Part shown: in pieces, positions 1 to 7,815 of the stretch
Numbering within the stretch: the stretch's first letter is position 1
How the letters are laid out: every line of letters begins with the position of its first letter
Source of the DNA: Gymnodinialimonas sp. 57CJ19
Lineage (GTDB): Bacteria; Pseudomonadota; Alphaproteobacteria; Rhodobacterales; Rhodobacteraceae
Assembly: GCF_038396845.1 (NCBI RefSeq)
Contig: NZ_CP151587.1
Coordinates: 310,001 to 374,000, forward strand
DNA: 64,000 nt
Reading direction: 5' to 3'
The notes under the pieces: model-generated
What the model was told of the DNA's origin: nothing
The model's database searches: none
The model's input: only the letters and a program-made list of their open reading frames with translations
Translations under genes and position numbers: made by a program

Positions 1-1
1 C

Positions 2-220
2 CGAGAGATGGCGGACCTGCTGGCCAGTGGGCCGCCCCTCGTCTACGCCGCGATAAAGGAAGTGGTGCGCGAGGCGGAAGATATGAAGTTCCAGGATGCG
101 TTGAACAAAATCACCAAGAGCCAGTTTGAAACCGTCGAAAAACTCTACCGCTCGGAAGATCAACTGGAGGGCGCGCGGGCATTCGCCGAAAAACGCGATC
201 CGGTTTGGAAAGGGCGGTAG
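2..220 (+). CDS. Enoyl-CoA hydratase/isomerase family protein, C-terminal fragment
   Basis: Only the last 72 codons lie in the window; the reading frame is open to the left edge, so the gene starts outside. The visible part (ASGPPLVYAAIKEVVREAED, then a charged region ending FAEKRDPVWKGR) resembles the C-terminal helices of crotonase-fold enzymes, where the ending F-x-E-K-R-x-P-x-W-x-G/K is typical. Its position directly before a dehydrocarnitine cleavage enzyme and a carnitine dehydrogenase suggests a carnitinyl-CoA dehydratase (CaiD-like) role, but that is inferred from context. The catalytic half is not visible, so substrate cannot be judged. Confidence 0.7.
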   Translation, partial: REMADLLASGPPLVYAAIKEVVREAEDMKFQDALNKITKSQFETVEKLYRSEDQLEGARAFAEKRDPVWKGR

Positions 221-221
221 C

Positions 222-267
222 GAATTTTCGTACGAAAATTCACACATGCGTTTTCGTACGAAAACGC
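222..267. promoter_or_regulatory. Twin 20-bp palindromes, probable operator of the carnitine operon
   Basis: Two perfect palindromes sit in the 68-base gap before the BKACE gene: GAATTTTCGTACGAAAATTC at 222-241 and GCGTTTTCGTACGAAAACGC at 248-267. They share the 14-base core TTTTCGTACGAAAA, and their centres are 26 bp apart, about 2.5 helix turns. That geometry suits two dimers of a helix-turn-helix repressor on roughly opposite faces. The regulator is not in the window and its family cannot be told from the site alone. Confidence 0.7.
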
Positions 268-288
268 GACAGCGACATAGGAAATCAA

Positions 289-1197
289 ATGCCACTGACC
301 ATGAACAAAGATGTCTTCATCACCTGCGCCGTGACCGGCTCGGGCTCCACTCAGGATCGCAGCCCTCATGTGCCACGCTCCCCGGCGCAGATCGCCGATA
401 GCGCGATCGAGGCCGCGAAGGCCGGGGCCGCGGTCGTGCATTGCCACGTACGCGATCCAGAAACGGGCACGCCGTCGCGGGACTTGGCTTATTATCGGGA
501 GGTGACCGATCGCATCCGGGATGCTGAGGTTGACGTGGTTCTTAACCTTACCGCTGGAATGGGCGGCGATATCGTCTTCGGCTCTACCGATGCCCCCCTA
601 CCCACGCGAGAGGGCACAGACATGGTCGGCGCGGCAGAGCGTGTGGCCCATATCGCCGAGTGCCTGCCCGAGATTTGCACCCTTGATTGCGGGACTATGA
701 ACTTCGCGGAAGCCGACTACGTGATGACGAACACCCCTGGCATGTTGCGGGCGATGGGGCAGATGATGACCGATCTGGGCGTGAAGCCCGAGATTGAGGC
801 GTTCGACACCGGGCATCTCTGGTTCGCCAAGGAACTGGTGAAGGAAGGCGTGCTCGACAGCCCCGCCCTGGTCCAGCTTTGCATGGGCGTGCCTTGGGGC
901 GCCCCCGACGATTTGAACACCTTCATGGCGATGGTGAACAATGTGCCCGATGACTGGACCTTCAGCGCCTTTGCCTTGGGGCGCAACCAGATGGCCTATG
1001 TGGCCGCGTCGGTATTGGCGGGGGGAAACGTGCGTGTGGGGTTGGAAGATAACCTGTGGCTCGACAAAGGAGTACTCGCGACCAACGCGCAGCTTGTGGA
1101 GCGGGCCGTGGGGATAATCGAGGCGATGGGCGCCAAGGTCATTGGCCCCGCACAAGTCCGCACAAACCTTGGATTGACCAAGCAGGCACCGAAATGA
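289..1197 (+). CDS. BKACE-family 3-dehydrocarnitine cleavage enzyme (CdhC-like)
   Basis: A 302-residue protein of the beta-keto acid cleavage enzyme family (DUF849). These TIM-barrel zinc enzymes condense a beta-keto acid with acetyl-CoA, giving acetoacetate and a new CoA ester. The metal-binding HCH motif is at residues 51-53 inside CHVRDPETGTPSRD, and the LEDN motif near the C-terminus carries the expected Glu ligand. The ATG at 289 has an AGGAA Shine-Dalgarno 5 bases upstream; a second ATG at 301 is possible. Upstream in-frame codons only translate the operator palindromes. With carnitine dehydrogenase two genes downstream, the likely substrate is 3-dehydrocarnitine, giving betainyl-CoA plus acetoacetate. 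Its stop overlaps the next start (ATGA). Confidence 0.85.
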   Translation: MPLTMNKDVFITCAVTGSGSTQDRSPHVPRSPAQIADSAIEAAKAGAAVVHCHVRDPETGTPSRDLAYYREVTDRIRDAEVDVVLNLTAGMGGDIVFGSTDAPLPTREGTDMVGAAERVAHIAECLPEICTLDCGTMNFAEADYVMTNTPGMLRAMGQMMTDLGVKPEIEAFDTGHLWFAKELVKEGVLDSPALVQLCMGVPWGAPDDLNTFMAMVNNVPDDWTFSAFALGRNQMAYVAASVLAGGNVRVGLEDNLWLDKGVLATNAQLVERAVGIIEAMGAKVIGPAQVRTNLGLTKQAPK

Positions 1198-1733
1198 AGC
1201 CTCTCCTCCTCGGGCTTGTCCCAGCCCTCCTCGCAGTGGCGGCCTGTGGGGCAATCATCGGGCCGTCTTACCGGGATGAGAGCGTGACAATCGCTTCGTC
1301 TGCCAATTTCGATGCGACCCGCTATGTGGGCCGTTGGTACGAGGTGGCACGCTACCCCAACCCGTTCCAAGAAGATTGTCCCGGTGCAATTGCCGACTAT
1401 GCGCTATCCGATGTGCCGGGCGTCTTGACTGTGACGAACACCTGTCTTGATGCCAGCGGTCAGCCCTCTGACACAATAACGGGCAGCGCCACCGATGAAG
1501 GGCTCGGCCGCCTGTCAGTCCGGCTGCAGGGCGTCCCCGTGGCCGCGCCTTATTGGGTGCTATGGGTTGATGAAGGCTACCGCACCGCGGTGGTCGGCAA
1601 CCCCGACGGGCGCGTGGGCTGGATCTTGAACCGCGACCCGGACATCCCGGCCGACCGCCTCACAGCCGCCCGCGAAGTGCTCGATTTCAACGGCTATGAC
1701 CTTGCCCAACTGACCTGGAGTGTAACCCCATGA
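1194..1733 (+). CDS. Lipocalin-family outer-membrane lipoprotein (Blc-like)
   Basis: A 179-residue protein. Residues 1-18 form a lipoprotein signal ending in the lipobox VAAC (Cys18), so it should be lipid-anchored; no Asp follows the Cys, which fits outer-membrane sorting. The lipocalin signature G-x-W is in GRWYEVARYPNPFQ (about residues 46-59), as in bacterial Blc and apolipoprotein D-like proteins that bind hydrophobic ligands. Later beta-strand blocks (YWVLWVDEGYRTAVVGNPDG) match the family, and the length is normal. It overlaps the genes on both sides by ATGA, so it is translationally coupled within the carnitine operon. Its ligand is unknown; acylated or lipid-derived carnitine compounds are a speculative possibility. 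Confidence 0.85.
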   Translation: MKPLLLGLVPALLAVAACGAIIGPSYRDESVTIASSANFDATRYVGRWYEVARYPNPFQEDCPGAIADYALSDVPGVLTVTNTCLDASGQPSDTITGSATDEGLGRLSVRLQGVPVAAPYWVLWVDEGYRTAVVGNPDGRVGWILNRDPDIPADRLTAAREVLDFNGYDLAQLTWSVTP

Positions 1734-3130
1734 AAGCAGCAATCATTGGCGGAGGCGTCATCGGCGGCGGATGGGCCGCGCGGTTCTTGTTGAACGGATG
1801 GAATGTCGCGGTGTTCGACCCCGACCCGGAAGCCGAACGCAAGATAGGAGAGGTTTTGGACAACGCACGTCGCGCGCTCCCTTCCCTCTATGACACCGCG
1901 CTACCGGCGGAGGGCGCCCTGACCTTCACCGATGATCTGGCCATGGCCTGTGCAGATGCGGATTGGGTGCAGGAAAGTGTACCGGAACGACTCTCCATCA
2001 AACACAAGGTCCACGCTGACTTGTCCGCGCTGTCGCCAGAACACGCTGTTATCGGATCATCCACCAGCGGTTTCAAACCCTCTGAGCTGACCGAAAAAGG
2101 CGCCCGGGTCATCGTCGCGCATCCGTTCAACCCGGTCTATCTGCTGCCTCTGATCGAGTTGGTTGGCGACGCGGATCATTGCGCGCGCGCCGCCGAGGTT
2201 CTGAAAACCGTCGGCATGTATCCCCTGCACGTCCGCAAGGAGATCGACGCCCATATCGCCGACCGCTTCCTCGAGGCCGTCTGGCGCGAGGCGCTGTGGC
2301 TGGTCAAGGACGGCATCGCCACCACCGAGGAAATCGACGAAGCCATCCGCATGGGCTTCGGCCTGCGGTGGGCGCAGATGGGCCTGTTCGAGACCTACCG
2401 CGTGGCCGGCGGTGAGGCCGGCATGAAACACTTCATGGCGCAGTTCGGCCCCTGCCTGACCTGGCCCTGGACCAAGCTGATGGATGTGCCCGAGTTCACG
2501 GACGAATTGGTCGACCTGATCGCGGGCCAGTCCGATGCCCAGTCCGGCCACCTCTCCATCCGGGAATTGGAACGGCTGCGCGACGACAATCTTGTGGGCA
2601 TCATGCGGGCGCTGAAGCACTCCGGCTCGGGCGCGGGGGGCGTTGTGGCCCGTCACGAAGCGGCCCTGCCCAAGACCGAATTGCCCGTGACGCTGGACCG
2701 GCAGGTGCCGCAGGGCTGGACCGATTATAACGGCCACATGAACGAGACGCACTATCTGGAGGCCGGTTCAAAAGCCTCGGATCGGTTCATGGAGTTGGTC
2801 GGTGCCGACGCCGATTACATCGCCAGCGGGCGCAGCTACTTCACCGTGGAAAATCACGTCCGCTATCTGGATGAGGTTCTTGCGGGCGACACCCTTCGGG
2901 CCGAGACATTGGTGCTCAGCGCTGAAGGCAAGAAATTGCACCTGTTTCACCAATTGTTTCGCGGCGACGGGGCATTGGCAGCTACCGTGGAAAGCCTGCT
3001 TTTGCATGTCGATCTGACCACCCGGAAAACGAGTCTTCCAAGTGCAGAGGTCGCTTCAGCCTTGGCGAAAGCGGCGGCGGCCCATGCGGGGCAACCGATG
3101 CCAGACGGTGCCGGAAAGGTGGGCCGGTAG
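1730..3130 (+). CDS. lcdH: L-carnitine dehydrogenase fused to a betainyl-CoA thioesterase
   Basis: A 466-residue fusion. Residues 1 to about 315 are a 3-hydroxyacyl-CoA dehydrogenase-like module with an N-terminal Rossmann motif (IIGGGVIGGGWAARF) and the catalytic His in AHPFNP, as in NAD-dependent L-carnitine dehydrogenase. Residues from about 320 form a hotdog thioesterase (VPQGWTDYNGHMNETHYLE). Known carnitine enzymes oxidise carnitine to 3-dehydrocarnitine; the BKACE enzyme then makes betainyl-CoA, which a thioesterase (CdhB in Pseudomonas, a separate gene) hydrolyses to glycine betaine. The first and third steps are thus on one polypeptide here. The start overlaps the lipocalin stop (ATGA). 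Assignment to carnitine rather than another 3-hydroxyacid rests on the fusion and the neighbouring genes. Confidence 0.85.
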   Translation: MKAAIIGGGVIGGGWAARFLLNGWNVAVFDPDPEAERKIGEVLDNARRALPSLYDTALPAEGALTFTDDLAMACADADWVQESVPERLSIKHKVHADLSALSPEHAVIGSSTSGFKPSELTEKGARVIVAHPFNPVYLLPLIELVGDADHCARAAEVLKTVGMYPLHVRKEIDAHIADRFLEAVWREALWLVKDGIATTEEIDEAIRMGFGLRWAQMGLFETYRVAGGEAGMKHFMAQFGPCLTWPWTKLMDVPEFTDELVDLIAGQSDAQSGHLSIRELERLRDDNLVGIMRALKHSGSGAGGVVARHEAALPKTELPVTLDRQVPQGWTDYNGHMNETHYLEAGSKASDRFMELVGADADYIASGRSYFTVENHVRYLDEVLAGDTLRAETLVLSAEGKKLHLFHQLFRGDGALAATVESLLLHVDLTTRKTSLPSAEVASALAKAAAAHAGQPMPDGAGKVGR

Positions 3131-3196
3131 GGCCGCAACTCCGACGAAACCATCACAAACGCCACTGAAACCAATCACTAAATCCCATGACACCTC

Positions 3197-3222
3197 CCCC
3201 TGCGCGTCCCTTGCGCATGGGG
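3197..3222 (+). terminator. Hairpin after the carnitine operon
   Basis: CCCC plus TGCGC (3197-3205) pairs with GCGCA and GGGG (3213-3222) around a 7-base loop, with one bulged T. It lies in the 130-base gap between lcdH and gap. No T-run follows, so it may be a weak terminator or only a processing structure. Confidence 0.35.
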
Positions 3223-3260
3223 CGGCAGGGGTGCATCACTTGTTCCATAGGAGGCATCCC

Positions 3261-4265
3261 ATGACGATCCGAGTAGCGATTAACGGTTTTGGTCGGATCG
3301 GACGATCCGTTCTACGGGCTTGGGCTTTGGGCGGCGGGCGGCTTGGCCCGACGTGGCCCGACGTGGAGATCGTGGCGATCAACGATATCGCCTCCCCTGA
3401 GACCTGCGCCTATCTGTTCGAATACGACAGCGTCTTTGGGGCCTTTCCCGGCGACGTTTCGATTGTTGATGGCGACCTGACCGTGAACGGGCACCATATT
3501 CCCCTGACACAGGAACGCGACACCGGGGCACTGGACCTTGCTGGCGTTGATATCTTGATGGAATGCACCGGACGCGGTGCGCGGGATGTGGCCGAGGCTG
3601 CCTTGGCCGCTGGCGCTGGCCGGGTGCTGATCTCGGGCCCCGCGCCGGACCCGGACTTGACCTTGGTCCTGGGCGCGAACCATGACGCGTTGCGGCCCGA
3701 GCATCGGATCGTTTCCAACGCATCGTGTACCACCAATGCCATCGCGCCCTTGGTGCGCTTGATCGACGAGGAATGGGGCCTCGACAGTGCCTTGATGACA
3801 ACGGTGCACTGCTACACCGGCAGCCAGCCCACGGTGGATATGCCGATGCGTGACCCGGCCCGCTCGCGGGCGGCGGCCTTGTCGATGGTGCCCACAACAA
3901 CCTCGGCCGAGAAGTTGGTAGATGTTGTCTTGCCTCATTTGGCAGGTCGGATCACCGGTTCAGCGGTACGGGTGCCTGCGGCATCCGTGTCTTGCGTGGA
4001 CCTTGCGGTAATGACGCGCGAAATGCCTTCGGCCGACGAGGCGCGCGCGCTTTTGCAAGAACATGTGGGCGGGGTGATTGGCTACACTGACAAACCCCTT
4101 GTCAGCTCGGACCTTCGCGCGCGCCCTGAGTCGCTGATCGTGGCGGGCCCCGAGATCAAACGCTCTAAGGGGGGAATGCTCCGGGTGTTTGGCTGGTACG
4201 ATAACGAATGGGGATTTTCCTGCCGTATGCTGGATGTCGCCCGCATGATGAGGTTGCAGAGTTAA
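3261..4265 (+). CDS. gap: Glyceraldehyde-3-phosphate dehydrogenase
   Basis: A 334-residue cytosolic NAD-linked enzyme that converts glyceraldehyde-3-phosphate and phosphate to 1,3-bisphosphoglycerate. It shows the N-terminal INGFGRIGRSV nucleotide-binding motif, catalytic SNASCTTN with Cys156, the partner His at about 183, SMVPTTT, and the C-terminal WYDNEWGF. The ATG at 3261 follows a strong GGAGG. One oddity is HCYTGSQ where common GAPDHs read H-S-Y-T-N-D-Q, so this is probably a paralogue; erythrose-4-phosphate dehydrogenase is a less likely alternative. It stands between the carnitine operon and gabD with gaps of about 100 bases each side, so its co-transcription is uncertain. The adjoining galactoside pathway yields its substrate. 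Confidence 0.9.
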   Translation: MTIRVAINGFGRIGRSVLRAWALGGGRLGPTWPDVEIVAINDIASPETCAYLFEYDSVFGAFPGDVSIVDGDLTVNGHHIPLTQERDTGALDLAGVDILMECTGRGARDVAEAALAAGAGRVLISGPAPDPDLTLVLGANHDALRPEHRIVSNASCTTNAIAPLVRLIDEEWGLDSALMTTVHCYTGSQPTVDMPMRDPARSRAAALSMVPTTTSAEKLVDVVLPHLAGRITGSAVRVPAASVSCVDLAVMTREMPSADEARALLQEHVGGVIGYTDKPLVSSDLRARPESLIVAGPEIKRSKGGMLRVFGWYDNEWGFSCRMLDVARMMRLQS

Positions 4266-4365
4266 CGCGGGCAGGTGTCCCTTCGCCGTGCTAGGGAGGG
4301 GCAAATCTTGAACGGAACACCCCCTGAACTGCGCAAGGCGCGGTACGACAGAACGGAGGCCTAGG

Positions 4366-5814
4366 ATGGCAAATTGGCAAGCTTGGATGAAGGAAGCGGC
4401 ATATGTGGATGGCGCATGGGTCAATGCTGACAGCGGCGAAACCATCGACGTGACCAACCCCGCTACGGGCGACGTGCTCGGCCATGTTCCAAACTGCGGC
4501 ACCGCCGAGACTGAGCGTGCCATCGCCGCCGCCCAAGGCGCTTTTGGCGACTTCGCCGCGATGCCTCTGATGGACCGGGTCGGGCTGTTGTGGAAATTGC
4601 ACGACGCGCTGATGGACAACCAAGATGCCTTGGCCGAACTGCTGACCATCGAGATGGGCAAACCCCTGGCCGAGGCCAAAGGCGAGATCGGCATCGGAGC
4701 GCAATACGTGCGCTGGTTTGCCGAAGAAGCCCGTCGCGCGAAGGGAGAGATCGTTCCTGCGGGTGTAAACGGGCGCCGGATCTTGGTCACCAAGCATCCC
4801 GTGGGCGTCGTGGGGATGATTACGCCGTGGAACTTCCCCTCGTCGATGTTGGCCCGCAAGATTGCCCCTGCGCTGGCGGCGGGTTGCCCCGTGGTGGCGA
4901 AACCCGCGACGGCCACGCCCTATTCGGGTCTTGCATGGGCGGCACTGGCTGAAGACGTCGGCTACCCAGCGGGCGTGGTGAATGTGTTGACAGGATCGGC
5001 CCGGAAGATTGCAGGCGCGATGATGGACGCGCCAGAGGTGCGCAAGGTAACATTCACCGGCTCGACCGATGTAGGCAAGGAATTGATCCGCCAGTCGGCA
5101 GATACGGTCAAGAAGGTCTCGATGGAACTGGGCGGCAACGCGCCGTTCATCGTGTTCGATGATGCGGATCTGGATAAGGCTGTGGACGGCGCGATGGCAT
5201 CCAAGTTCCGCAACTCGGGCCAAACCTGCGTCTGTGCCAACCGGATTTATGTACAGGCGGGCGTCCATGATGCGTTCGTCGAAAAGCTGGTGGCTGCGAC
5301 AAAAGCGATGAAAGTGGGCGATGGGCGCGAAGAAGGCGTGGAGCAGGGGCCGTTGATCGACGGCGATGCCGTCGCGAAGGTGCAGGAGCTGTTGGACGAT
5401 GCGACAGCCAAGGGTGGCAATGTCGCTTGCGGCGGCAAGGCGCACGCTTTGGGCGGGTCGTTCTATGAGCCGACGGTGGTTACCGGCGCGACCCAGGACA
5501 TGGCCTTTGCGCAGGAAGAGATCTTCGGGCCGCTGGCACCGGTCTTCAAGTTTGAAACGGAGCAAGAGGCCATCGAGATGGCCAATGACACTGTCTTTGG
5601 CTTGGCGAGCTATGCCTATACCTCGGATATGGGCCGTGCGTTCCGTCTGAATGAGGGGCTGCAATACGGGATGATCGGGATCAACTCGGGTCTGATCACG
5701 ACGGTTGAGGCGCCTTTTGGCGGAGTGAAAGAGAGTGGCCTTGGAAAAGAAGGCGGCTCGCAAGGTTTGGAAGATTATCTGGAAACGAAATACGTCTGTA
5801 TCGATGGCGTTTAA
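4366..5814 (+). CDS. gabD: NAD(P)-dependent succinate-semialdehyde dehydrogenase
   Basis: A 482-residue aldehyde dehydrogenase of the GabD group. Visible motifs are TPWNFPSSMLARKIAPALAA (cofactor site), the general base Glu254 in MELGGNAPF, the nucleophile Cys288 in NSGQTCVCANR, and PFGGVKESGLGKEGG near the end. Length and motif order match GabD, which oxidises succinate semialdehyde to succinate. The ATG is preceded by GGAGG, 7 bases upstream. Other aldehydes such as glutarate semialdehyde cannot be excluded. It ends convergently with the galactoside operon. Confidence 0.85.
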   Translation: MANWQAWMKEAAYVDGAWVNADSGETIDVTNPATGDVLGHVPNCGTAETERAIAAAQGAFGDFAAMPLMDRVGLLWKLHDALMDNQDALAELLTIEMGKPLAEAKGEIGIGAQYVRWFAEEARRAKGEIVPAGVNGRRILVTKHPVGVVGMITPWNFPSSMLARKIAPALAAGCPVVAKPATATPYSGLAWAALAEDVGYPAGVVNVLTGSARKIAGAMMDAPEVRKVTFTGSTDVGKELIRQSADTVKKVSMELGGNAPFIVFDDADLDKAVDGAMASKFRNSGQTCVCANRIYVQAGVHDAFVEKLVAATKAMKVGDGREEGVEQGPLIDGDAVAKVQELLDDATAKGGNVACGGKAHALGGSFYEPTVVTGATQDMAFAQEEIFGPLAPVFKFETEQEAIEMANDTVFGLASYAYTSDMGRAFRLNEGLQYGMIGINSGLITTVEAPFGGVKESGLGKEGGSQGLEDYLETKYVCIDGV

Positions 5815-5856
5815 GGGTTTCTGAGGTGTCGCCCCGGCTATGGCCGGGACGACCAG

Positions 5857-5876
5857 CCGGGGGGCTCGTCCCCCGG
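5857..5876. terminator. GC-rich hairpin between convergent gabD and beta-galactosidase
   Basis: CCGGGGG (5857-5863) pairs with CCCCCGG (5870-5876) around GCTCGT. A second short inverted repeat, CCGGC-TATG-GCCGG, lies just upstream at about 5834-5847. No T-run is present on either side. It may act as a bidirectional terminator or be a REP-like intergenic palindrome. Confidence 0.4.
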
Positions 5877-5919
5877 ACCCCCGAGAGTTGTATGGCCAAG
5901 ATGAAGGAGCGCCGGGTGC

Positions 5920-7815
5920 CTACGTCCAGGTGACACCTGCGGGCGGGATTGTTTCGCCGTTAAAGGTGACGGGTTCGGGGCCGTGGTTGAAGGTGAACCG
6001 GGTTTGGCCGGTGTCCCGGAGGCGGATGTCCTGGGGGAGGTTCTGGGGGGAGAGGCCAGCGGCGCGGGCGGCACGGGTCAGGACGCGCTGGAGGAGCCCC
6101 GCGTCAGGCCAGCCGGCGAGGTACGCGATATCGCCTGATTGGATCAGGATCGGTGCGCCTGATTGAGTGGTCTCGATGGCGGTTTCCGTGGTTTCCAGCT
6201 GTTCGAACCAGAGCTTCACGTGGCCGCCTTCCTGGGCTGGGATCGGCATGACGGCGCTGATGGTTTCGACGCGGGAAATCGTGGCGTTGAGGCCTGAGAT
6301 CGCCGGAGGCAGCGGAAGGGGCATGCTGAGGTTATGGGTCTTGGCGTTGGTACGCGGCCCAAGGATCACCTGGGCGTTGGTGGTGGTGAGCGCTTTTTTG
6401 AGAGGCTCGGACAGGGTGAGGACACCGGGCGCGAGAACGAGTGCATAGCCATCGAGGGAAGCGGCATCGGGCGGCAGGATATCGACCGAGAGGCCCAATT
6501 TCCGCAAGCCACGGTAGAATTCGAACACCAGACGGAAGTAGTCGCATCCCGCCCCTTGGGGTTGCACGGACCAGCCCCAAGCACTGGCGTAGTCGAACAC
6601 GAGGGCCACGGGCGCTTGGGTGATTTCCACAGAGGGCATGTCTTTGAGTTCACGGGCCACGGCGGCGGCTTCGGCGAAGCCTTCAGCCTCGACACTGTCG
6701 GGGCGCAGGAGGCCCGCGTGATACTGTTCCTGTGCGAAGGGGGCTTGGCGCCAGCGGAAGTAGGCGACGCATTCGGCGCCGTGGGCGAATGCCTCCCACG
6801 TCCAGAAGCGCACCATGCCCGGCAGGGGGGCGGGGTTGTGGGGGGCCCAGTTTACCGGGCCCGGTTGCTGTTCCATCACCCACCATCGGTCGCGCCCCAC
6901 GGCGCGGTAAATATCATGGTGGAAAGCTTGAAAATCCGGGTCGCCTTGGTGGGCGTAGCGGCGCTTGTGCTCGGGTGTGGCCTCTAGCCGGTCCTCAAGA
7001 AAGCCAAGGGGGTAGCTGTCCCATGTGGCGATTTCCATCTGGCGGCCGGTGGCGAAGTGATCGAACTCCACGATCCGGCCCATATAATTGTGGCTGATGG
7101 GCGCATCCGAGTGTTGCTTGATCGCCGCGACTTGGGCTGCGTTGAAGCGCGCCACCTGATCGGAGGAGAAGCGGCGGAAGTCCAGCGCGTGGGACGGGTT
7201 GGGTTCTGTCACTGTGAGATTGGGCAGATCGATGTCATCGAAGCTGTCGTAGTCCATCGACCAGAAGACATTGCCCCACGCGCGGTTCAGGGCATCGGTG
7301 GACTGGTACGTTTGCGCCAGCCAGTCACGGAAGGCCACACGGGCGGGGTCCGAGTAGCTGTAGATCGTGTCATGGCAGCCGTATTCGTTGTCGGTCTGCC
7401 AAGCATCGACCTTGGGGCCGAAGCGTTCCGCCAGAAGACTTGTGATACGCACGGATTCGGCTCGGTAGCCGTCGTGAGAAAAGCAGTAGTGGCGGCGAGA
7501 GCCGAACTTGCGCGGGTTCCCGTCGGCATCCACCGCCAACATATCGGGATGTTTTGTCAGCATCCAACGGGGCGGCGTCGCGGTGGGGGTGCCGAGCACA
7601 ACCTTGAGGCCCGCGCCGTGCAGCACGTCAATGGCCCGGTCGAGCCAGTCGAATTGCAGGTCTCCGGGGGAGGGTTCCAAACGGCTCCAGGCGAATTCGC
7701 CGATGCGCACCCAAGTGAGGCCAAGATCGGCCATGCGGGCGGCGTCTTCAGCCCAGATCTCCTCGGGCCAATGCTCGGGGTAATAACAAGTGCCGAGGGT
7801 GCGCTGTAGGGTCAT
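5920..7815 (-). CDS. Beta-galactosidase, glycoside hydrolase family 42
   Basis: A 631-residue enzyme that releases galactose from beta-galactosides. The N-terminal GTCYYPEHWPEEIWAED and GEFAWSRLEPSPGDLQFDWLD are typical of the GH42 TIM barrel. The acid/base Glu is in TDNEYG (Glu144) and the nucleophile Glu is expected in the WTWEAFAHGAE region near the barrel end. The C-terminal part fits the GH42 trimerisation and beta domains. No signal peptide is seen, so it acts in the cytoplasm on imported oligosaccharides. It is the last gene of the galactoside operon and overlaps the lactonase stop by 4 bases. Confidence 0.9.
   Translation of the reverse strand: MTLQRTLGTCYYPEHWPEEIWAEDAARMADLGLTWVRIGEFAWSRLEPSPGDLQFDWLDRAIDVLHGAGLKVVLGTPTATPPRWMLTKHPDMLAVDADGNPRKFGSRRHYCFSHDGYRAESVRITSLLAERFGPKVDAWQTDNEYGCHDTIYSYSDPARVAFRDWLAQTYQSTDALNRAWGNVFWSMDYDSFDDIDLPNLTVTEPNPSHALDFRRFSSDQVARFNAAQVAAIKQHSDAPISHNYMGRIVEFDHFATGRQMEIATWDSYPLGFLEDRLEATPEHKRRYAHQGDPDFQAFHHDIYRAVGRDRWWVMEQQPGPVNWAPHNPAPLPGMVRFWTWEAFAHGAECVAYFRWRQAPFAQEQYHAGLLRPDSVEAEGFAEAAAVARELKDMPSVEITQAPVALVFDYASAWGWSVQPQGAGCDYFRLVFEFYRGLRKLGLSVDILPPDAASLDGYALVLAPGVLTLSEPLKKALTTTNAQVILGPRTNAKTHNLSMPLPLPPAISGLNATISRVETISAVMPIPAQEGGHVKLWFEQLETTETAIETTQSGAPILIQSGDIAYLAGWPDAGLLQRVLTRAARAAGLSPQNLPQDIRLRDTGQTRFTFNHGPEPVTFNGETIPPAGVTWT

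Noticed and set aside
205..288. N-terminal extension of the BKACE protein
   Set aside because: The in-frame codons before 289 only translate the two operator palindromes, and the ATG at 289 has a proper Shine-Dalgarno and family-like start.
4291..5763. 490-codon open frame antisense to gabD
   Set aside because: It mirrors the codon pattern of gabD, has no recognisable motif and no ribosome binding site; long antisense frames are common in GC-rich DNA.
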